From contig CAMNGC010000001.1 in assembly GCA_946537885.1 (NCBI GenBank), positions 121,897 to 185,896 on the forward strand: a DNA stretch of 64,000 bases, written 5' to 3'. Source of the DNA: an uncultured Clostridia bacterium (GTDB lineage Bacteria; Bacillota; Clostridia; Saccharofermentanales; Saccharofermentanaceae). The notes below the pieces were generated by a model that worked only from the letters and a program-made list of their open reading frames with translations, searched no databases and was not told the origin of the DNA. The position numbers and the translations under genes are program-made. This document shows, piece after piece, positions 37,373 through 46,459 of this stretch (position 1 is its first letter; every line of letters starts with the position of its first letter).

Positions 37373-38791
37373 TCACTCAACTCCGGGGAAGGGCTTTTCC
37401 TGTTCAGTCGATACAAAGGTGCTCTTATTATCCTCAAATGTCCTGTTATAAAGGTGCGGCGAGAAGATCGCCCTTATGGTCATGAATATGATCTTGGCAT
37501 CCTGAAGGATCGAATAATTCTTGATGTAGAGAAGATCGTAGCGAAGCTTGTCCTGGGGAGTGGTATCGTAGTTCCCGGCAACCTGGGCAAGACCGGTGAT
37601 CCCGGCCTTAACGGCAAAGCGCTGGGAGTATCCGGGGATGTCCTTCTCGAAATTCGCAACGAACTCGGGTCTCTCGGATCTCGGTCCTACTACACTCATC
37701 TCGCCTTTCAGTACATTGATGAACTGAGGCAGCTCGTCGAATTTGGAGCGACGAAGGAATTTGCCGAACTTGGTAACTCGCGGATCGTTCTTGCCTGAAA
37801 TGACTGCGCCTGTCTCTGCTTCGGCATTCTGCTTCATCGTGCGCAGCTTGTAGATCTTGTAGGGCTTGTTGTGAATGGTTAGTCTTTCCTGCTTAAAAAA
37901 GACAGGGCCGCCATCGGAAGCCTTGATGATAATGGCGCAAACAAGAATGATGGGGGCGGACAGGATAAGAGCGATAATGGAGATGATGATGTCGACGGTC
38001 CTCTTAACGATCCTCTGCTCGAAAGTAAGCCCCATACGGTCGAGCATGCATACCATCAAGTCGTTAAAATTAATGATCCTTGAACGATAGAGGCTGATCT
38101 CATAGAACTGGGGAACAACATAGACGACCGAATCGTGCTTGGCTGCCGACAGGATTATGTCGCTTTTGACATCTTCGGGAACATCCGGGCAGAGAAAGAT
38201 CTCGGCATTAGATCTTATTGCCGATCTGACTGCCGACTTATCGGAATAGCGGATCGCCTTGCTCATGTTGAGCTCAAGACCCTTAAGAGAAGGGTAGATC
38301 TTGTCGCTGACAGCCTTCATGGTCGCTTTGTTGGAACCGATGATCACCAGATCGCCGTTGGCATACATCCTATGGGCGATAAAGCTGCAGAGCATCTCCC
38401 AGATAAATACATATACGATAAGGACCGCAAAGCTCAGGAGTACAACGCTTCGCGGGAAGGCTCGCTGCTCGGTAAGGTCCTTTGCCGACAACGTTATCAG
38501 TGTCAGGATAAAACTGAAATAAAGTGTCTGTGATACTACATCGATATTCTTCTTGCGAAAAAATCTCGGCATCTGAAGAAAGTCGGCCAGAAAGATCGTG
38601 GCCACCGTAATAATAGGCATCAACGCTGTGTATGCCTCGTAGTTATTCATTATTGTGTGCTCGTAGTCGCGTCCCAATACGGCAATAAAGCTCGTAACAT
38701 ACGCGAAATGCACCACGACAGCCAGTCCCAGTAAGAAAGCGATCTTGAATAGATGAGGGACTGTTATTATCTTTCCGTTCATTCTTCTCAC
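37373..38791 (-). CDS. Polyprenyl-phosphate sugar-1-phosphate transferase (WbaP/EpsL type)
   Basis: The 472-residue protein has four or five membrane helices in the first 130 residues, a Rossmann-like soluble part, and a further helix at about 268-290. The catalytic domain carries the family motifs FFKQERLTIHNKPYKIYKLRTM, FGKFLRRSKFDELPQFINVL and MSVVGPRSERPEFV. These enzymes start repeat-unit synthesis by moving a sugar-1-phosphate onto undecaprenyl phosphate. It is the first gene of a minus-strand exopolysaccharide-like cluster. The upstream region to 38951 is shared with a divergent zinc-ribbon gene. Confidence 0.9.
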   Translation of the reverse strand: MRRMNGKIITVPHLFKIAFLLGLAVVVHFAYVTSFIAVLGRDYEHTIMNNYEAYTALMPIITVATIFLADFLQMPRFFRKKNIDVVSQTLYFSFILTLITLSAKDLTEQRAFPRSVVLLSFAVLIVYVFIWEMLCSFIAHRMYANGDLVIIGSNKATMKAVSDKIYPSLKGLELNMSKAIRYSDKSAVRSAIRSNAEIFLCPDVPEDVKSDIILSAAKHDSVVYVVPQFYEISLYRSRIINFNDLMVCMLDRMGLTFEQRIVKRTVDIIISIIALILSAPIILVCAIIIKASDGGPVFFKQERLTIHNKPYKIYKLRTMKQNAEAETGAVISGKNDPRVTKFGKFLRRSKFDELPQFINVLKGEMSVVGPRSERPEFVANFEKDIPGYSQRFAVKAGITGLAQVAGNYDTTPQDKLRYDLLYIKNYSILQDAKIIFMTIRAIFSPHLYNRTFEDNKSTFVSTEQEKPFPGVE

Positions 38792-38951
38792 CTGTCATTC
38801 GGATAATCTATGTGATTATAAACTATTTCACCATCAGTAACAACTTCAGGGATAGCCCGCCGTTTGTCAAATCTTCTTTAATTCTTAATATTAATGCGTT
38901 ATTATTAGATTATCTGCTATTTTAGGCTCTATATCATTAGGAGGATGTGCT

Positions 38952-39941
38952 ATGAATTGTGCAAATTGTGGTAGCGAGATCACTCCGGGTGCAAAGTTCT
39001 GCCGTAACTGCGGAACCCCGGTGCCCTCAGAGATACCCGAAGTAAAGAAAGTAGAAGAGATCGTAAATGAAGTCAAGGAAGAGGCTCCAGTTGCGCCCGC
39101 CGCAGTGATCGCACCTGCCGTTCCTGTTGCAGCCGCAGCCCCGGCTCCAGTCGCACCTGCGGCAACCGTAGCACCTGCATCCGTTGCTCCTGCTTCGCCT
39201 TATGGAGCTCCTCCGGTTCAGAATCCGTATGCCGCTCCGGCTCCCAATCCCTATAAACCTGCTCCTTCAGTTGCCGCTCCGGCTCCGGCATACAGCAAGC
39301 CTTACGCCCAGCCGCTGCTCGCAGAGAAGAGGAAGGTCAATTATCCCTTGAGGATACTGACGGCCATATTTGCCATCGCTGCTCTGGCACTTGCTATCGT
39401 TCTCGGAACGGGACAGTTCGAGGACTACCAGATCGAAGATTATTTCCAGAAGAGGGAATTCTGGGCTGTGAATGTTCCTGTAATCCTGTTCGCTCTGTTC
39501 CTGATCGGCAAGAAGGTTACCGATGCGATCGGATCGCTAGGTCTGGGCGGAATCCTTGTCAGCGAGTTCATAGAATATTTCAAGGACGTCAATGATGAGA
39601 TCGATGAGGTCGGATACAAGATGCAGTACATCTCCTCTGCGATACTGTTCGCGACATTCACCGTTACGATCGTGACCATATTGCTGTTTATAGCGTCCTG
39701 TGTTGACGGATCCGTTGGAAAAGGAATCTCGATCGGTGCCTTCACCGCATCCCTGTATCTTTGGATCATACTGGCAATAGCCGTAGCCGGATTCTTTATC
39801 GAAGGATTTGACGACTATAGCGATGACGATCTGAAGATGTTCGATATACTCAATCGCATACAGACGCTTGCATGTTATCTTGCTCCGGTATTCGCATCCC
39901 TTGCTCTTGTCGTTGAGAAGAAGGACAAGAAGATTGCTTAA
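38952..39941 (+). CDS. Zinc-ribbon membrane protein
   Basis: The product has 329 residues. An N-terminal zinc ribbon (Cys3-x2-Cys6 ... Cys17-x2-Cys20 in MNCANCGSEITPGAKFCRNCG) is followed by a long Ala/Pro-rich disordered linker (about 45-120) and about five membrane helices in the rest. AGGAGG lies 8 bases before the ATG. Proteins with this plan are common in Clostridia and have no assigned role; the ribbon would face the cytoplasm. It is read alone and ends just before an intrinsic terminator. Confidence 0.8.
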   Translation: MNCANCGSEITPGAKFCRNCGTPVPSEIPEVKKVEEIVNEVKEEAPVAPAAVIAPAVPVAAAAPAPVAPAATVAPASVAPASPYGAPPVQNPYAAPAPNPYKPAPSVAAPAPAYSKPYAQPLLAEKRKVNYPLRILTAIFAIAALALAIVLGTGQFEDYQIEDYFQKREFWAVNVPVILFALFLIGKKVTDAIGSLGLGGILVSEFIEYFKDVNDEIDEVGYKMQYISSAILFATFTVTIVTILLFIASCVDGSVGKGISIGAFTASLYLWIILAIAVAGFFIEGFDDYSDDDLKMFDILNRIQTLACYLAPVFASLALVVEKKDKKIA

Positions 39942-39965
39942 GAAGGTTTTCGAGGATAAATACAG

Positions 39966-39997
39966 ACGGCGCGGCCTTGCGGTTCGCGCCGTTCTTT
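39966..39997 (+). terminator. Terminator after the zinc-ribbon gene
   Basis: ACGGCGCG and CGCGCCGT form an 8-bp GC-rich stem with an 11-base loop, followed by TCTTTATAT. It begins 25 bases after the stop codon. Confidence 0.65.
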
Positions 39998-40139
39998 ATA
40001 TGAAGAATATGACGAGAAGAACCGTTACTCACGAAAGCTTTTTTGTAAAATAAATATACGCATGCACGAGCCTTCCTTGTATTATCATTACTCTTGCTGC
40101 GCTCCCGGCGCCGCTAAAGCCATAACGAGTGAGGATAAT

Positions 40140-41807
40140 ATGAGCAGTAAAGATAAATTGAAGCCGATGCTGTTTTCGGTGATCAAGAATTATAACAGCA
40201 AGCAACTGGTAAGTGATATAGTGGCGGGAATCATAGTTGCGATCATCGCGCTGCCCCTGTCCATCGCATTGGCGCTGGCGTCAGGTGTCGGCCCGGAGCA
40301 GGGTATCTACACCGCGATCGTCGCAGGCTTCATTATCTCTTTCCTGGGAGGAAGCCGTGTACAGATCGCAGGCCCGACTGCGGCATTTGCCACGATAGTT
40401 GCGGGGATCGTAGCCAAGAACGGCATGAGCGGCCTTGCTCTCGCGACATTGATGGCGGGCGGTATCCTTATCGTTATGGGCCTTTTTCGCTTGGGCAGCC
40501 TTATCAAGTTCATCCCTTATACAATAACCACAGGCTTCACGGCAGGTATCGCCGTGACCATCGTTATCGGTCAGATCAAGGATTTCATGGGGCTCACATA
40601 CCCCTTGGGTACGGTTACGATCGAGACAACCGATAAGCTTAAGGCCATCGTCAAGAACCTTGATACTGTCAACTGGCAGGCTATGCTGGTCGGCGCCGTG
40701 TGCATGGCGATCCTCATTATCTGGCCTTATATCAACGAAAAGATCCCGGGCTCGCTCCTGGCCGTAGTCGCCGGCATCCTGATGGTCAAGCTCCTTGATA
40801 TGGACGTTAAGACTATTGGTGATCTTTATACCATCAAGAGTGGTCTTCCTTCTTTTGCAATGCCTGACTTCAGTATCGATGCCATGAGAACCGTGGCTCC
40901 CGATGCAGTTACTATCGCAGTGCTTGCCGCCATCGAGTCGCTTCTGTCCTGTGTAGTCGCAGACGGTATGATCGGCAGCCGCCATCGTTCCAACATGGAG
41001 CTTATCGCCCAGGGCGCAGGCAATATGGGATCGGCGCTCTTTGGAGGAATCCCCGCTACCGGCGCCATCGCGCGTACGGCTGCCAACATCAAGAACGGGG
41101 GGCGCACGCCTGTCGCGGGAATGGTTCATGCCCTTGCCCTGGTGGCAGTTGTACTCTTCCTGATGCCCTACGCTTCCTGGATCCCTATGCCGGCCATTGC
41201 CGCGATCCTCTTTATGGTTGCCTATAACATGTGCCAGTGGAGGCAGTTTGTGAGCCTTGTAAAGAGCTCGTCCAAGAGCGATATTGCCGTGCTGGTAGTA
41301 ACATTTGTTTTGACAGTTGTTTTCGATCTGGTTGTCGCTATAGAAGTCGGTATGCTCATGGCTTGCCTCCTCTTCATGAAGCATATGAGCGAGGAGTCGG
41401 AGGTCCGCGGTTGGATCTACGATATTCCCGATGAGGATGATGACCCTGATGCGACTCAGCTCAAGGCCGTGCCCTTGGCTGTTCGTGTTTATGAGATCAG
41501 CGGACCTATGTTCTTCGGCGCTGCAGATCGTATCGCAACTATTACGCTCAAGGACTTCACAAAGGTTCTTATCATCCGTATGCGTGGCGTGCCTGAGCTG
41601 GATGCTACCGCCATGCACTCACTTGAAGCTCTCTATGCCAAGTGCGAGAAAGCGGGCGTCAGCATGGTATTCTCTCATGTCAACGAGCGCCCTATGCGCA
41701 TGATGCGCAAGGCGGGATTTGTCGAGAGGCTGGGGGAGGCTAATTTCTGCGATCACATTGATGCTGCCCTGGAGAGAGCAAGAGAGATCGTCGGCGAGGG
41801 CGCCTGA
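40140..41807 (+). CDS. SulP/SLC26 family anion transporter with STAS domain
   Basis: The 555-residue product has about 12 membrane helices. SulP hallmarks are IVAGIIVAIIALPLSIALALASGVGPEQGIY near the front, QIAGPTAAFATIV, and GGIPATGAIARTAANIKNG in the middle. A C-terminal STAS domain covers about 430-545 (VRVYEISGPMFFGAADRI ... GVPELDATAMHSLEALY). The family carries sulfate, bicarbonate or other anions; the ion is unknown. I chose the ATG at 40140, which has GAGGAT 5 bases upstream; an ATG at 40062 would add 26 residues unlike the family. A 445-residue ORF on the opposite strand is a shadow. Confidence 0.9.
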   Translation: MSSKDKLKPMLFSVIKNYNSKQLVSDIVAGIIVAIIALPLSIALALASGVGPEQGIYTAIVAGFIISFLGGSRVQIAGPTAAFATIVAGIVAKNGMSGLALATLMAGGILIVMGLFRLGSLIKFIPYTITTGFTAGIAVTIVIGQIKDFMGLTYPLGTVTIETTDKLKAIVKNLDTVNWQAMLVGAVCMAILIIWPYINEKIPGSLLAVVAGILMVKLLDMDVKTIGDLYTIKSGLPSFAMPDFSIDAMRTVAPDAVTIAVLAAIESLLSCVVADGMIGSRHRSNMELIAQGAGNMGSALFGGIPATGAIARTAANIKNGGRTPVAGMVHALALVAVVLFLMPYASWIPMPAIAAILFMVAYNMCQWRQFVSLVKSSSKSDIAVLVVTFVLTVVFDLVVAIEVGMLMACLLFMKHMSEESEVRGWIYDIPDEDDDPDATQLKAVPLAVRVYEISGPMFFGAADRIATITLKDFTKVLIIRMRGVPELDATAMHSLEALYAKCEKAGVSMVFSHVNERPMRMMRKAGFVERLGEANFCDHIDAALERAREIVGEGA

Positions 41808-41920
41808 TCAATATTCTTTGTTTGAAAAATAGCTGACCTAACCTTCGATTGAAAGCAAGCTTTTTCGCGAGTCATAAGTGACATCACCCCCAAAGACAGG
41901 TCGTATCTATCTCCTTCGTA

Positions 41921-41962
41921 TTGACAATTCTGTCTCACATGCTAAAATGAAACACGTTCTCA
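41921..41962 (+). promoter_or_regulatory. Promoter and possible Zur site of the zur-znuCB operon
   Basis: TTGACA (41921-41926) and TAAAAT (41943-41948) are separated by 16 bases. TGAAACACGTTCTCA (41948-41962) just downstream is an imperfect dyad (TGAnA-N5-TnTCA), placed where a repressor would block transcription. The dyad is a weak match and is only a candidate. Confidence 0.6.
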
Positions 41963-42009
41963 AATTGACGGCGTATACCATGCACGGTAGACGGATATTA
42001 GAGGTAGCG

Positions 42010-42435
42010 ATGAATTATAAAACGAGACAATATGGTGATATCGTAAGCTTTCTTCAGTCTAAAAAGGGCTGTCATGTGACGGCCGGCGATGTGTGCTGCC
42101 ATTTTGAGCAGAGCGGCAAGAAGATCGGTAAGGCAACGGTCTACAGACAGCTGGACAGGCTCGTAGAGGAAGGCGTTATCAATAAGTATCTGATCGATGA
42201 GAATTCGGGCGCATGTTTTGAATATGTTGATCGCGAAAATGATTGTCATGAAGAGTGCTATCACTGCAAGTGTGAGAAGTGCGGCAAGCTTATCCATCTG
42301 GAGTGTCATGAGATAGGACAGCTCAGTGATCATCTTTCCGGGCATCACGGCTTTAAGATCGATCCCAAGAGGACAGTTTTTTACGGAATCTGCAGCGAAT
42401 GCGAGGAGACCGGAGAAAAGGTCGGAGGTATCTGA
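42010..42435 (+). CDS. zur: Fur-family metalloregulator, probably Zur
   Basis: The 141-residue protein has the Fur winged helix (IGKATVYRQLDRLVEEGVI) and two zinc-binding CxxC pairs in the C-terminal half: CEKCG and CSEC, with a His/Cys-rich CHEECYHCKCEKCGKLIHLECHEIG-type stretch between about 78 and 105. It overlaps by one base (TGATG) with znuC, and znuB follows, so zinc control is inferred; Fur or PerR function cannot be fully excluded. I chose the ATG at 42010, which has GAGG just upstream. A longer frame to 41878 would run through the promoter. Confidence 0.82.
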   Translation: MNYKTRQYGDIVSFLQSKKGCHVTAGDVCCHFEQSGKKIGKATVYRQLDRLVEEGVINKYLIDENSGACFEYVDRENDCHEECYHCKCEKCGKLIHLECHEIGQLSDHLSGHHGFKIDPKRTVFYGICSECEETGEKVGGI

Positions 42436-43100
42436 TGGCGCAGCTGGAATGTAAGGACTTAACGATCGCTTTCGAGGATCGAACTTTATATGAGAACCTG
42501 AGTTTTGAAGTTAATTCCGGAGATTATGTCTTTGTGCTCGGAAGTAACGGTGCGGGCAAGACCACATTGGTCAAGACTCTCCTGGGACTTCGTAAACCAA
42601 CCCGTGGTTCTATTATCATAGATGACAAGCTTAAGGAAAAGGGTATCGGTTATCTGCCTCAGCAGAAGAGCATGCAGAGAGATTTCCCTGCTTCCGTTAT
42701 GGAAGTTGTGACTTCTGCCTGCGGCGGCAATCGGCATGAGAGACGTGAGCAGGCCTTGGCAGCGCTGGACAGACTTAAGGTCAGGGAATTGAGCGCGAAG
42801 AGTTTCAGTGAGTTATCGGGAGGTCAGCAGCAGAGAGTCCTGCTGGCAAGAGCTCTTTGTGCAGCAGGGGGGATGTTGCTCCTGGATGAGCCGGTATCCG
42901 GACTTGATCATACAACGACAGCTGAGTTCTATTCCATGATCCGCGAGCTTAATAAAGAGGACGGTATGACCATCCTCATGATATCTCATGATATTGATGC
43001 GGCGAGAAGATACGGAAGCCATGTGCTCTATATTTCTTCGGAGCCCAGATTTATGACGGCGAAAAGATTTTTCGCTCAATGGGAGGAAGAGAATGGCTGA
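42435..43100 (+). CDS. znuC: Zinc ABC transporter ATP-binding protein
   Basis: The 221-residue ATPase has Walker A at 36-43 (GSNGAGKT), the signature SGGQQQRVLLARAL and Walker B MLLLDEP. The pairing with a ZnuB-type permease and a Fur-family regulator in one operon marks it as the ATPase of a zinc (or manganese) importer. The ATG overlaps the regulator's stop codon by one base and the permease start overlaps its own end by 8 bases. The usual C-terminal extension is absent, as in short clostridial ZnuC proteins. Confidence 0.88.
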   Translation: MAQLECKDLTIAFEDRTLYENLSFEVNSGDYVFVLGSNGAGKTTLVKTLLGLRKPTRGSIIIDDKLKEKGIGYLPQQKSMQRDFPASVMEVVTSACGGNRHERREQALAALDRLKVRELSAKSFSELSGGQQQRVLLARALCAAGGMLLLDEPVSGLDHTTTAEFYSMIRELNKEDGMTILMISHDIDAARRYGSHVLYISSEPRFMTAKRFFAQWEEENG

Positions 43101-43944
43101 CATGATCGACAAGCTCCAATTCTATTTCCAGTTCCAGTTCGTGCGCAATGTTCTGATCGTTGGTGCCCTGATCGCCGTTTGCGCGGCGCTTCTCGGTGTT
43201 ACTCTGGTTTTAAGGCATTTCTCGTACATAGGAGACGGCTTATCACATGTTGCTTTCGGAGTAATGTGTGTTGCCAGCGTTCTTGATCTGGCGGATGCGA
43301 ATGCTTTGGTCATGCCGATCACGGTGCTCGCTGCGATCCTGCTCTTACGCACGGGGCAGAATACCAAGGTCAAGGGTGATGCGGCTATCGCCATGATCTC
43401 CGTAAGTTCTCTGGCTCTGGGTTATATGCTGATGAATATCTACGGGGCCAAGACGAATCTGACGGGCGATGTCTGTTCGACTCTGTTTGGTTCCACTTCG
43501 ATCCTTACCATTAAGAGTAAAGATGTCTATATGTGTTTGGCGCTCTTCGTTATAGTCGTCAGTATTTTTGTGATCTTCTATCGAAAGATCTTCGCCGTTA
43601 CTTTCGACGAGGACTTTGCCCGGGCCACCGGCGTTAAGGTCAACCTGTATAACAACCTGCTCGCTACCATAATCGCGGTCGTTATCGTCATGGCTATGAA
43701 TCTTGTGGGGTCACTTCTTATCTCCGCCCTGATCATCTTCCCGGCGCTTTCCGCCATGAGGATCTTCAAGAGCTTCCTTAAAGTAACGATCTGTTCTGTG
43801 GTTGTTTCGCTGGTATGCGCCATCATCGGTATCCTTGTATCGATCCTGGCCGGAACCCCTGTCGGTCCCACTATCGTAACAGCTGATATGGCGGTATATT
43901 TCCTTTTCGCTCTGGCAGGAGGCATTAAGGGACGCGTTGCCTGA
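43093..43944 (+). CDS. znuB: Zinc ABC transporter permease
   Basis: The product is 283 residues with about eight membrane helices, the size and pattern of ABC-3 family permeases (ZnuB/MntB). Family segments include HFSYIGDGLSHVAFGVM near the front, with the conserved His, and the GSLLISALIIFPALSAMRIFKS loop that contacts the ATPase. It overlaps znuC by 8 bases. No ZnuA-type binding protein gene is found beside it, so the importer may use one encoded elsewhere. Confidence 0.88.
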   Translation: MADMIDKLQFYFQFQFVRNVLIVGALIAVCAALLGVTLVLRHFSYIGDGLSHVAFGVMCVASVLDLADANALVMPITVLAAILLLRTGQNTKVKGDAAIAMISVSSLALGYMLMNIYGAKTNLTGDVCSTLFGSTSILTIKSKDVYMCLALFVIVVSIFVIFYRKIFAVTFDEDFARATGVKVNLYNNLLATIIAVVIVMAMNLVGSLLISALIIFPALSAMRIFKSFLKVTICSVVVSLVCAIIGILVSILAGTPVGPTIVTADMAVYFLFALAGGIKGRVA

Positions 43945-43998
43945 TAATCCGATAGATTTGTGCGATAATGAGAACAGATCTTTACGGAGGTGGCCGCT

Positions 43999-44748
43999 AT
44001 GTTTGAATATGATGATAAGTATGAAGCCCTTAATCGTATTATCAGGGAATGTAATAATATTGTTTTCTTCGGCGGGGCGGGAGTGTCGACCGCCAGCGGC
44101 ATTCCGGATTTCAGGAGTAAGGATGGTCTTTATAATCAGCACGATGTACGTTTCGATGATTATTCACCGGAGTATCTCCTGAGCATAGATTGTCTTATGG
44201 ATCACCCGGATATCTTTTACGAATTCTACAGACAGAAGCTTAATGTCGAAGGCATCAAACCCAACGGCGCTCACTATAAGCTTGCTGAGATGGAGAAGGC
44301 CGGCAAGCTTATGGGTATCATTACTCAGAATATAGACGGTCTTCACCAGAAGGCCGGAAGCAAGGCAGTAGCTGAGGTTCACGGGTCCACACTGAGGAAT
44401 TTCTGTAACAAGTGCGGCAGAAAGTACCCTGCTGATTTCATCTTCAAATCCGAGACGGCGATCCCGCATTGTCCTGTCTGTGGCGGTATGGTCAGGCCGG
44501 AAGTTACGCTTTACGGTGAGGCTCTGCCCCGGGATGCGTGGATGCAATCTGTTGACTGGGTCAAAAGAGCAGACTGCCTGATAATCGGCGGAACTTCACT
44601 GGTCGTCAACCCTGCGGCTTCCCTTGCCTATATGTTCTCCGGCAAATATCTGATCGTAATGAACCGTGACGCGACCTCGCGTGACTCTGCGGCCAGTCTG
44701 GTATTCCATGAGAATATCGCAGATGTAATGGCCCGGATCGAACTGTAA
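43999..44748 (+). CDS. NAD-dependent protein deacylase, sirtuin (CobB/SrtN)
   Basis: The 249-residue enzyme has the sirtuin core: FFGGAGVSTASGIPDFRSKDGLY for NAD binding, TQNIDGLHQKAG, and HGS with the catalytic His. Two CxxC pairs (CNKCG and CPVCGG) bind the structural zinc. Sirtuins remove acyl groups from lysines using NAD. I chose the ATG at 43999 with GGAGG 8 bases upstream; a GTG at 43990 overlaps that site. It stands alone between the zinc operon and the Gfo/Idh/MocA operon. Confidence 0.92.
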   Translation: MFEYDDKYEALNRIIRECNNIVFFGGAGVSTASGIPDFRSKDGLYNQHDVRFDDYSPEYLLSIDCLMDHPDIFYEFYRQKLNVEGIKPNGAHYKLAEMEKAGKLMGIITQNIDGLHQKAGSKAVAEVHGSTLRNFCNKCGRKYPADFIFKSETAIPHCPVCGGMVRPEVTLYGEALPRDAWMQSVDWVKRADCLIIGGTSLVVNPAASLAYMFSGKYLIVMNRDATSRDSAASLVFHENIADVMARIEL

Positions 44749-44776
44749 ATTGCCTCTGATGGCCGTCTTCTTTGAT

Positions 44777-44805
44777 TTGACGCGACTTGACGGATGAAAT
44801 ACAAT
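44777..44805 (+). promoter_or_regulatory. Promoter of the 44860 gene run
   Basis: TTGACG (44777-44782) and TACAAT (44800-44805) with a 17-base spacer, 54 bases before the start codon at 44860. Confidence 0.65.
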
Positions 44806-44859
44806 AAAACTCGGCGGCTTAAGGCTATATAGGTCAGCCGTCGGTGAGGAGAGAGTGCT

Positions 44860-45813
44860 ATGTATAATATCGGAATCATAGGCTGCGGACATATTGCAGC
44901 CGTTATGGCTGAAAGTATTAAGACCTGCCCTGACCATCGTGTCGCAGCGGTTGCTTCAAGAACTGCCGCTAAGGCAAAGAAGTTTGCCAAGGAGCATTGT
45001 CCGGATGCCGTAGTTTGCGGCTCATACGACAAGCTTACAAGACTTGATGGTCTTGATCTTGTCTATATTGCCACTCCTAACACATACCATTACGAGAATG
45101 CCATTAAATGCATCAAGGCATATAAGAATGTCCTGATCGAAAAGCCTTTTGCAATGGGGCTTGAAGAGACCAAGAGCATTTTTACCGAAGCCAAGAACCG
45201 TAATCTTTTTGTGGCTGAGGCCATGTGGACATCCTTCATGCCCCTGCACAAGACCATGATCAAATGGATAGAAGACGGCAGGATCGGAGAGGTAAGATCC
45301 ATCATGTCTAATCTGGGATATGATATCGAGGACCGTCCGAGACTTACGGATCCGGCCATGGGCGGCGGATCCTATCTCGATCTGGGCGTATATCCGACGA
45401 ACCTGGCTGTCAGCATTCTGGGTTACAACATCACGCCTGTATCGGCCTATGCGCACAGATTCTCGACAGGCGTCGAAAGAGATGTTCATTATATCCTCGA
45501 GAGAGCAGAAGACGGCGCCACGGCGGCAGCTTATGTTACCATGAGCAATCTGACTGACAGGGACGGCTCGGTTATAGGCGATAAGGGTTATATCAAGATC
45601 CGTAACATAAATAATTATGAGGCGATCGAGCTTTACGATGCAAAGGGAGAACTGGTGGAGAAGGCTGAGAGAGAAGGACTTGACGGTTATGCTCTCGAGA
45701 TAATCGAGTGCTGTCAGGCAATTTCCGACGGAATGATACAGGCGCCATCCATGCCATGGAGCAAGACCCATGCTATAGCCGAGATCGGCGACAGGATAAG
45801 AGGGATGATCTGA
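44860..45813 (+). CDS. Gfo/Idh/MocA family oxidoreductase
   Basis: The 317-residue protein has an N-terminal Rossmann fold (IGIIGCGHIAAVMAESI), the family's ATPNTYHYENAIKCI, the EKPFAMGLEET segment with the conserved Lys of the EKP motif, and a C-terminal GGGSYLDLGVYPTNLAVSILG beta-sheet domain. These enzymes oxidise or reduce sugars, inositols or other polyols with NAD(P); the substrate is unknown. AGGAGAG precedes the ATG. It ends 1 base before the methyltransferase gene and opens a run of close-packed genes. Confidence 0.88.
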   Translation: MYNIGIIGCGHIAAVMAESIKTCPDHRVAAVASRTAAKAKKFAKEHCPDAVVCGSYDKLTRLDGLDLVYIATPNTYHYENAIKCIKAYKNVLIEKPFAMGLEETKSIFTEAKNRNLFVAEAMWTSFMPLHKTMIKWIEDGRIGEVRSIMSNLGYDIEDRPRLTDPAMGGGSYLDLGVYPTNLAVSILGYNITPVSAYAHRFSTGVERDVHYILERAEDGATAAAYVTMSNLTDRDGSVIGDKGYIKIRNINNYEAIELYDAKGELVEKAEREGLDGYALEIIECCQAISDGMIQAPSMPWSKTHAIAEIGDRIRGMI

Positions 45814-45814
45814 G

Positions 45815-46459
45815 ATGGCTCACTACTACGATGCGGAACCCACAAGCCCTTCTGATAAGAGGCTCATAAGCTACAGGATCAACGGGATGAACTTCGAGTT
45901 TGTCACTGACAGCAATGTATTCAGCAGGAATGCCGTTGATCGCGGCACTGATTTGCTCCTTCAAGAGACCATAAAGGATCTTAAGGCGTCCGGTGTAAAA
46001 AAGGGCGAGAGCTTTCTGGACTTGGGATGCGGCGTGGGAGTCGTTGGTATCGTACTGAAATCGGTCTTTATGGCTTGCGATGTGGTCCAAGTGGATGTGA
46101 ACTCACGCGCAGTGGAGCTGTCTCGTGAGAATGCATCGCGTAACTCGGTTACTATGGCCAAGTGTCTTCAAAGTGATGTGCTGAGTGCCATCGATGAAGA
46201 GCTGATGTTTGACGCAGTGGTTACAAATCCGCCGGTAAGAGCAGGAAAGAAAACAGTATTTGCTTTCTATGAGCAGGCATTTGAGCATCTTAAGGTCGGG
46301 GGGGCGATCTATGTCGTCCTGCAGCGTAAACAGGGTGCTCCGTCGTCTGCGGCTAAGCTCGAAGAGCTTTTCGGTAATTGTGATACTCTGGCTATCGACG
46401 GCGGTTACAGGGTCATGCGTGCCGTTAAATCCGATATGAAAGGGGAGGATGAGATCTGA
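45815..46459 (+). CDS. Class I SAM methyltransferase (RsmC-like, MTS domain)
   Basis: The 214-residue protein has the SAM site LDLGCGVGVVGIVLK near residues 67-82 and the NPP-type catalytic motif VVTNPPVRAGKKTVF, the signature of MTS-domain base N-methyltransferases such as RsmC. RsmC methylates G1207 of 16S rRNA. Only the catalytic domain is present; the duplicate N-terminal domain of E. coli RsmC is missing, as usual in Gram-positive homologues. The start lies 1 base after the preceding stop and the end overlaps the next ATG by one base. Confidence 0.85.
   Translation: MAHYYDAEPTSPSDKRLISYRINGMNFEFVTDSNVFSRNAVDRGTDLLLQETIKDLKASGVKKGESFLDLGCGVGVVGIVLKSVFMACDVVQVDVNSRAVELSRENASRNSVTMAKCLQSDVLSAIDEELMFDAVVTNPPVRAGKKTVFAFYEQAFEHLKVGGAIYVVLQRKQGAPSSAAKLEELFGNCDTLAIDGGYRVMRAVKSDMKGEDEI

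Noticed and set aside
40281..41618. 445-residue ORF opposite the SulP gene
   Set aside because: It is antisense to a clear transporter gene, is rich in His, Asp and Arg, has no ribosome-binding site and no recognisable domain. Codon-bias shadow.
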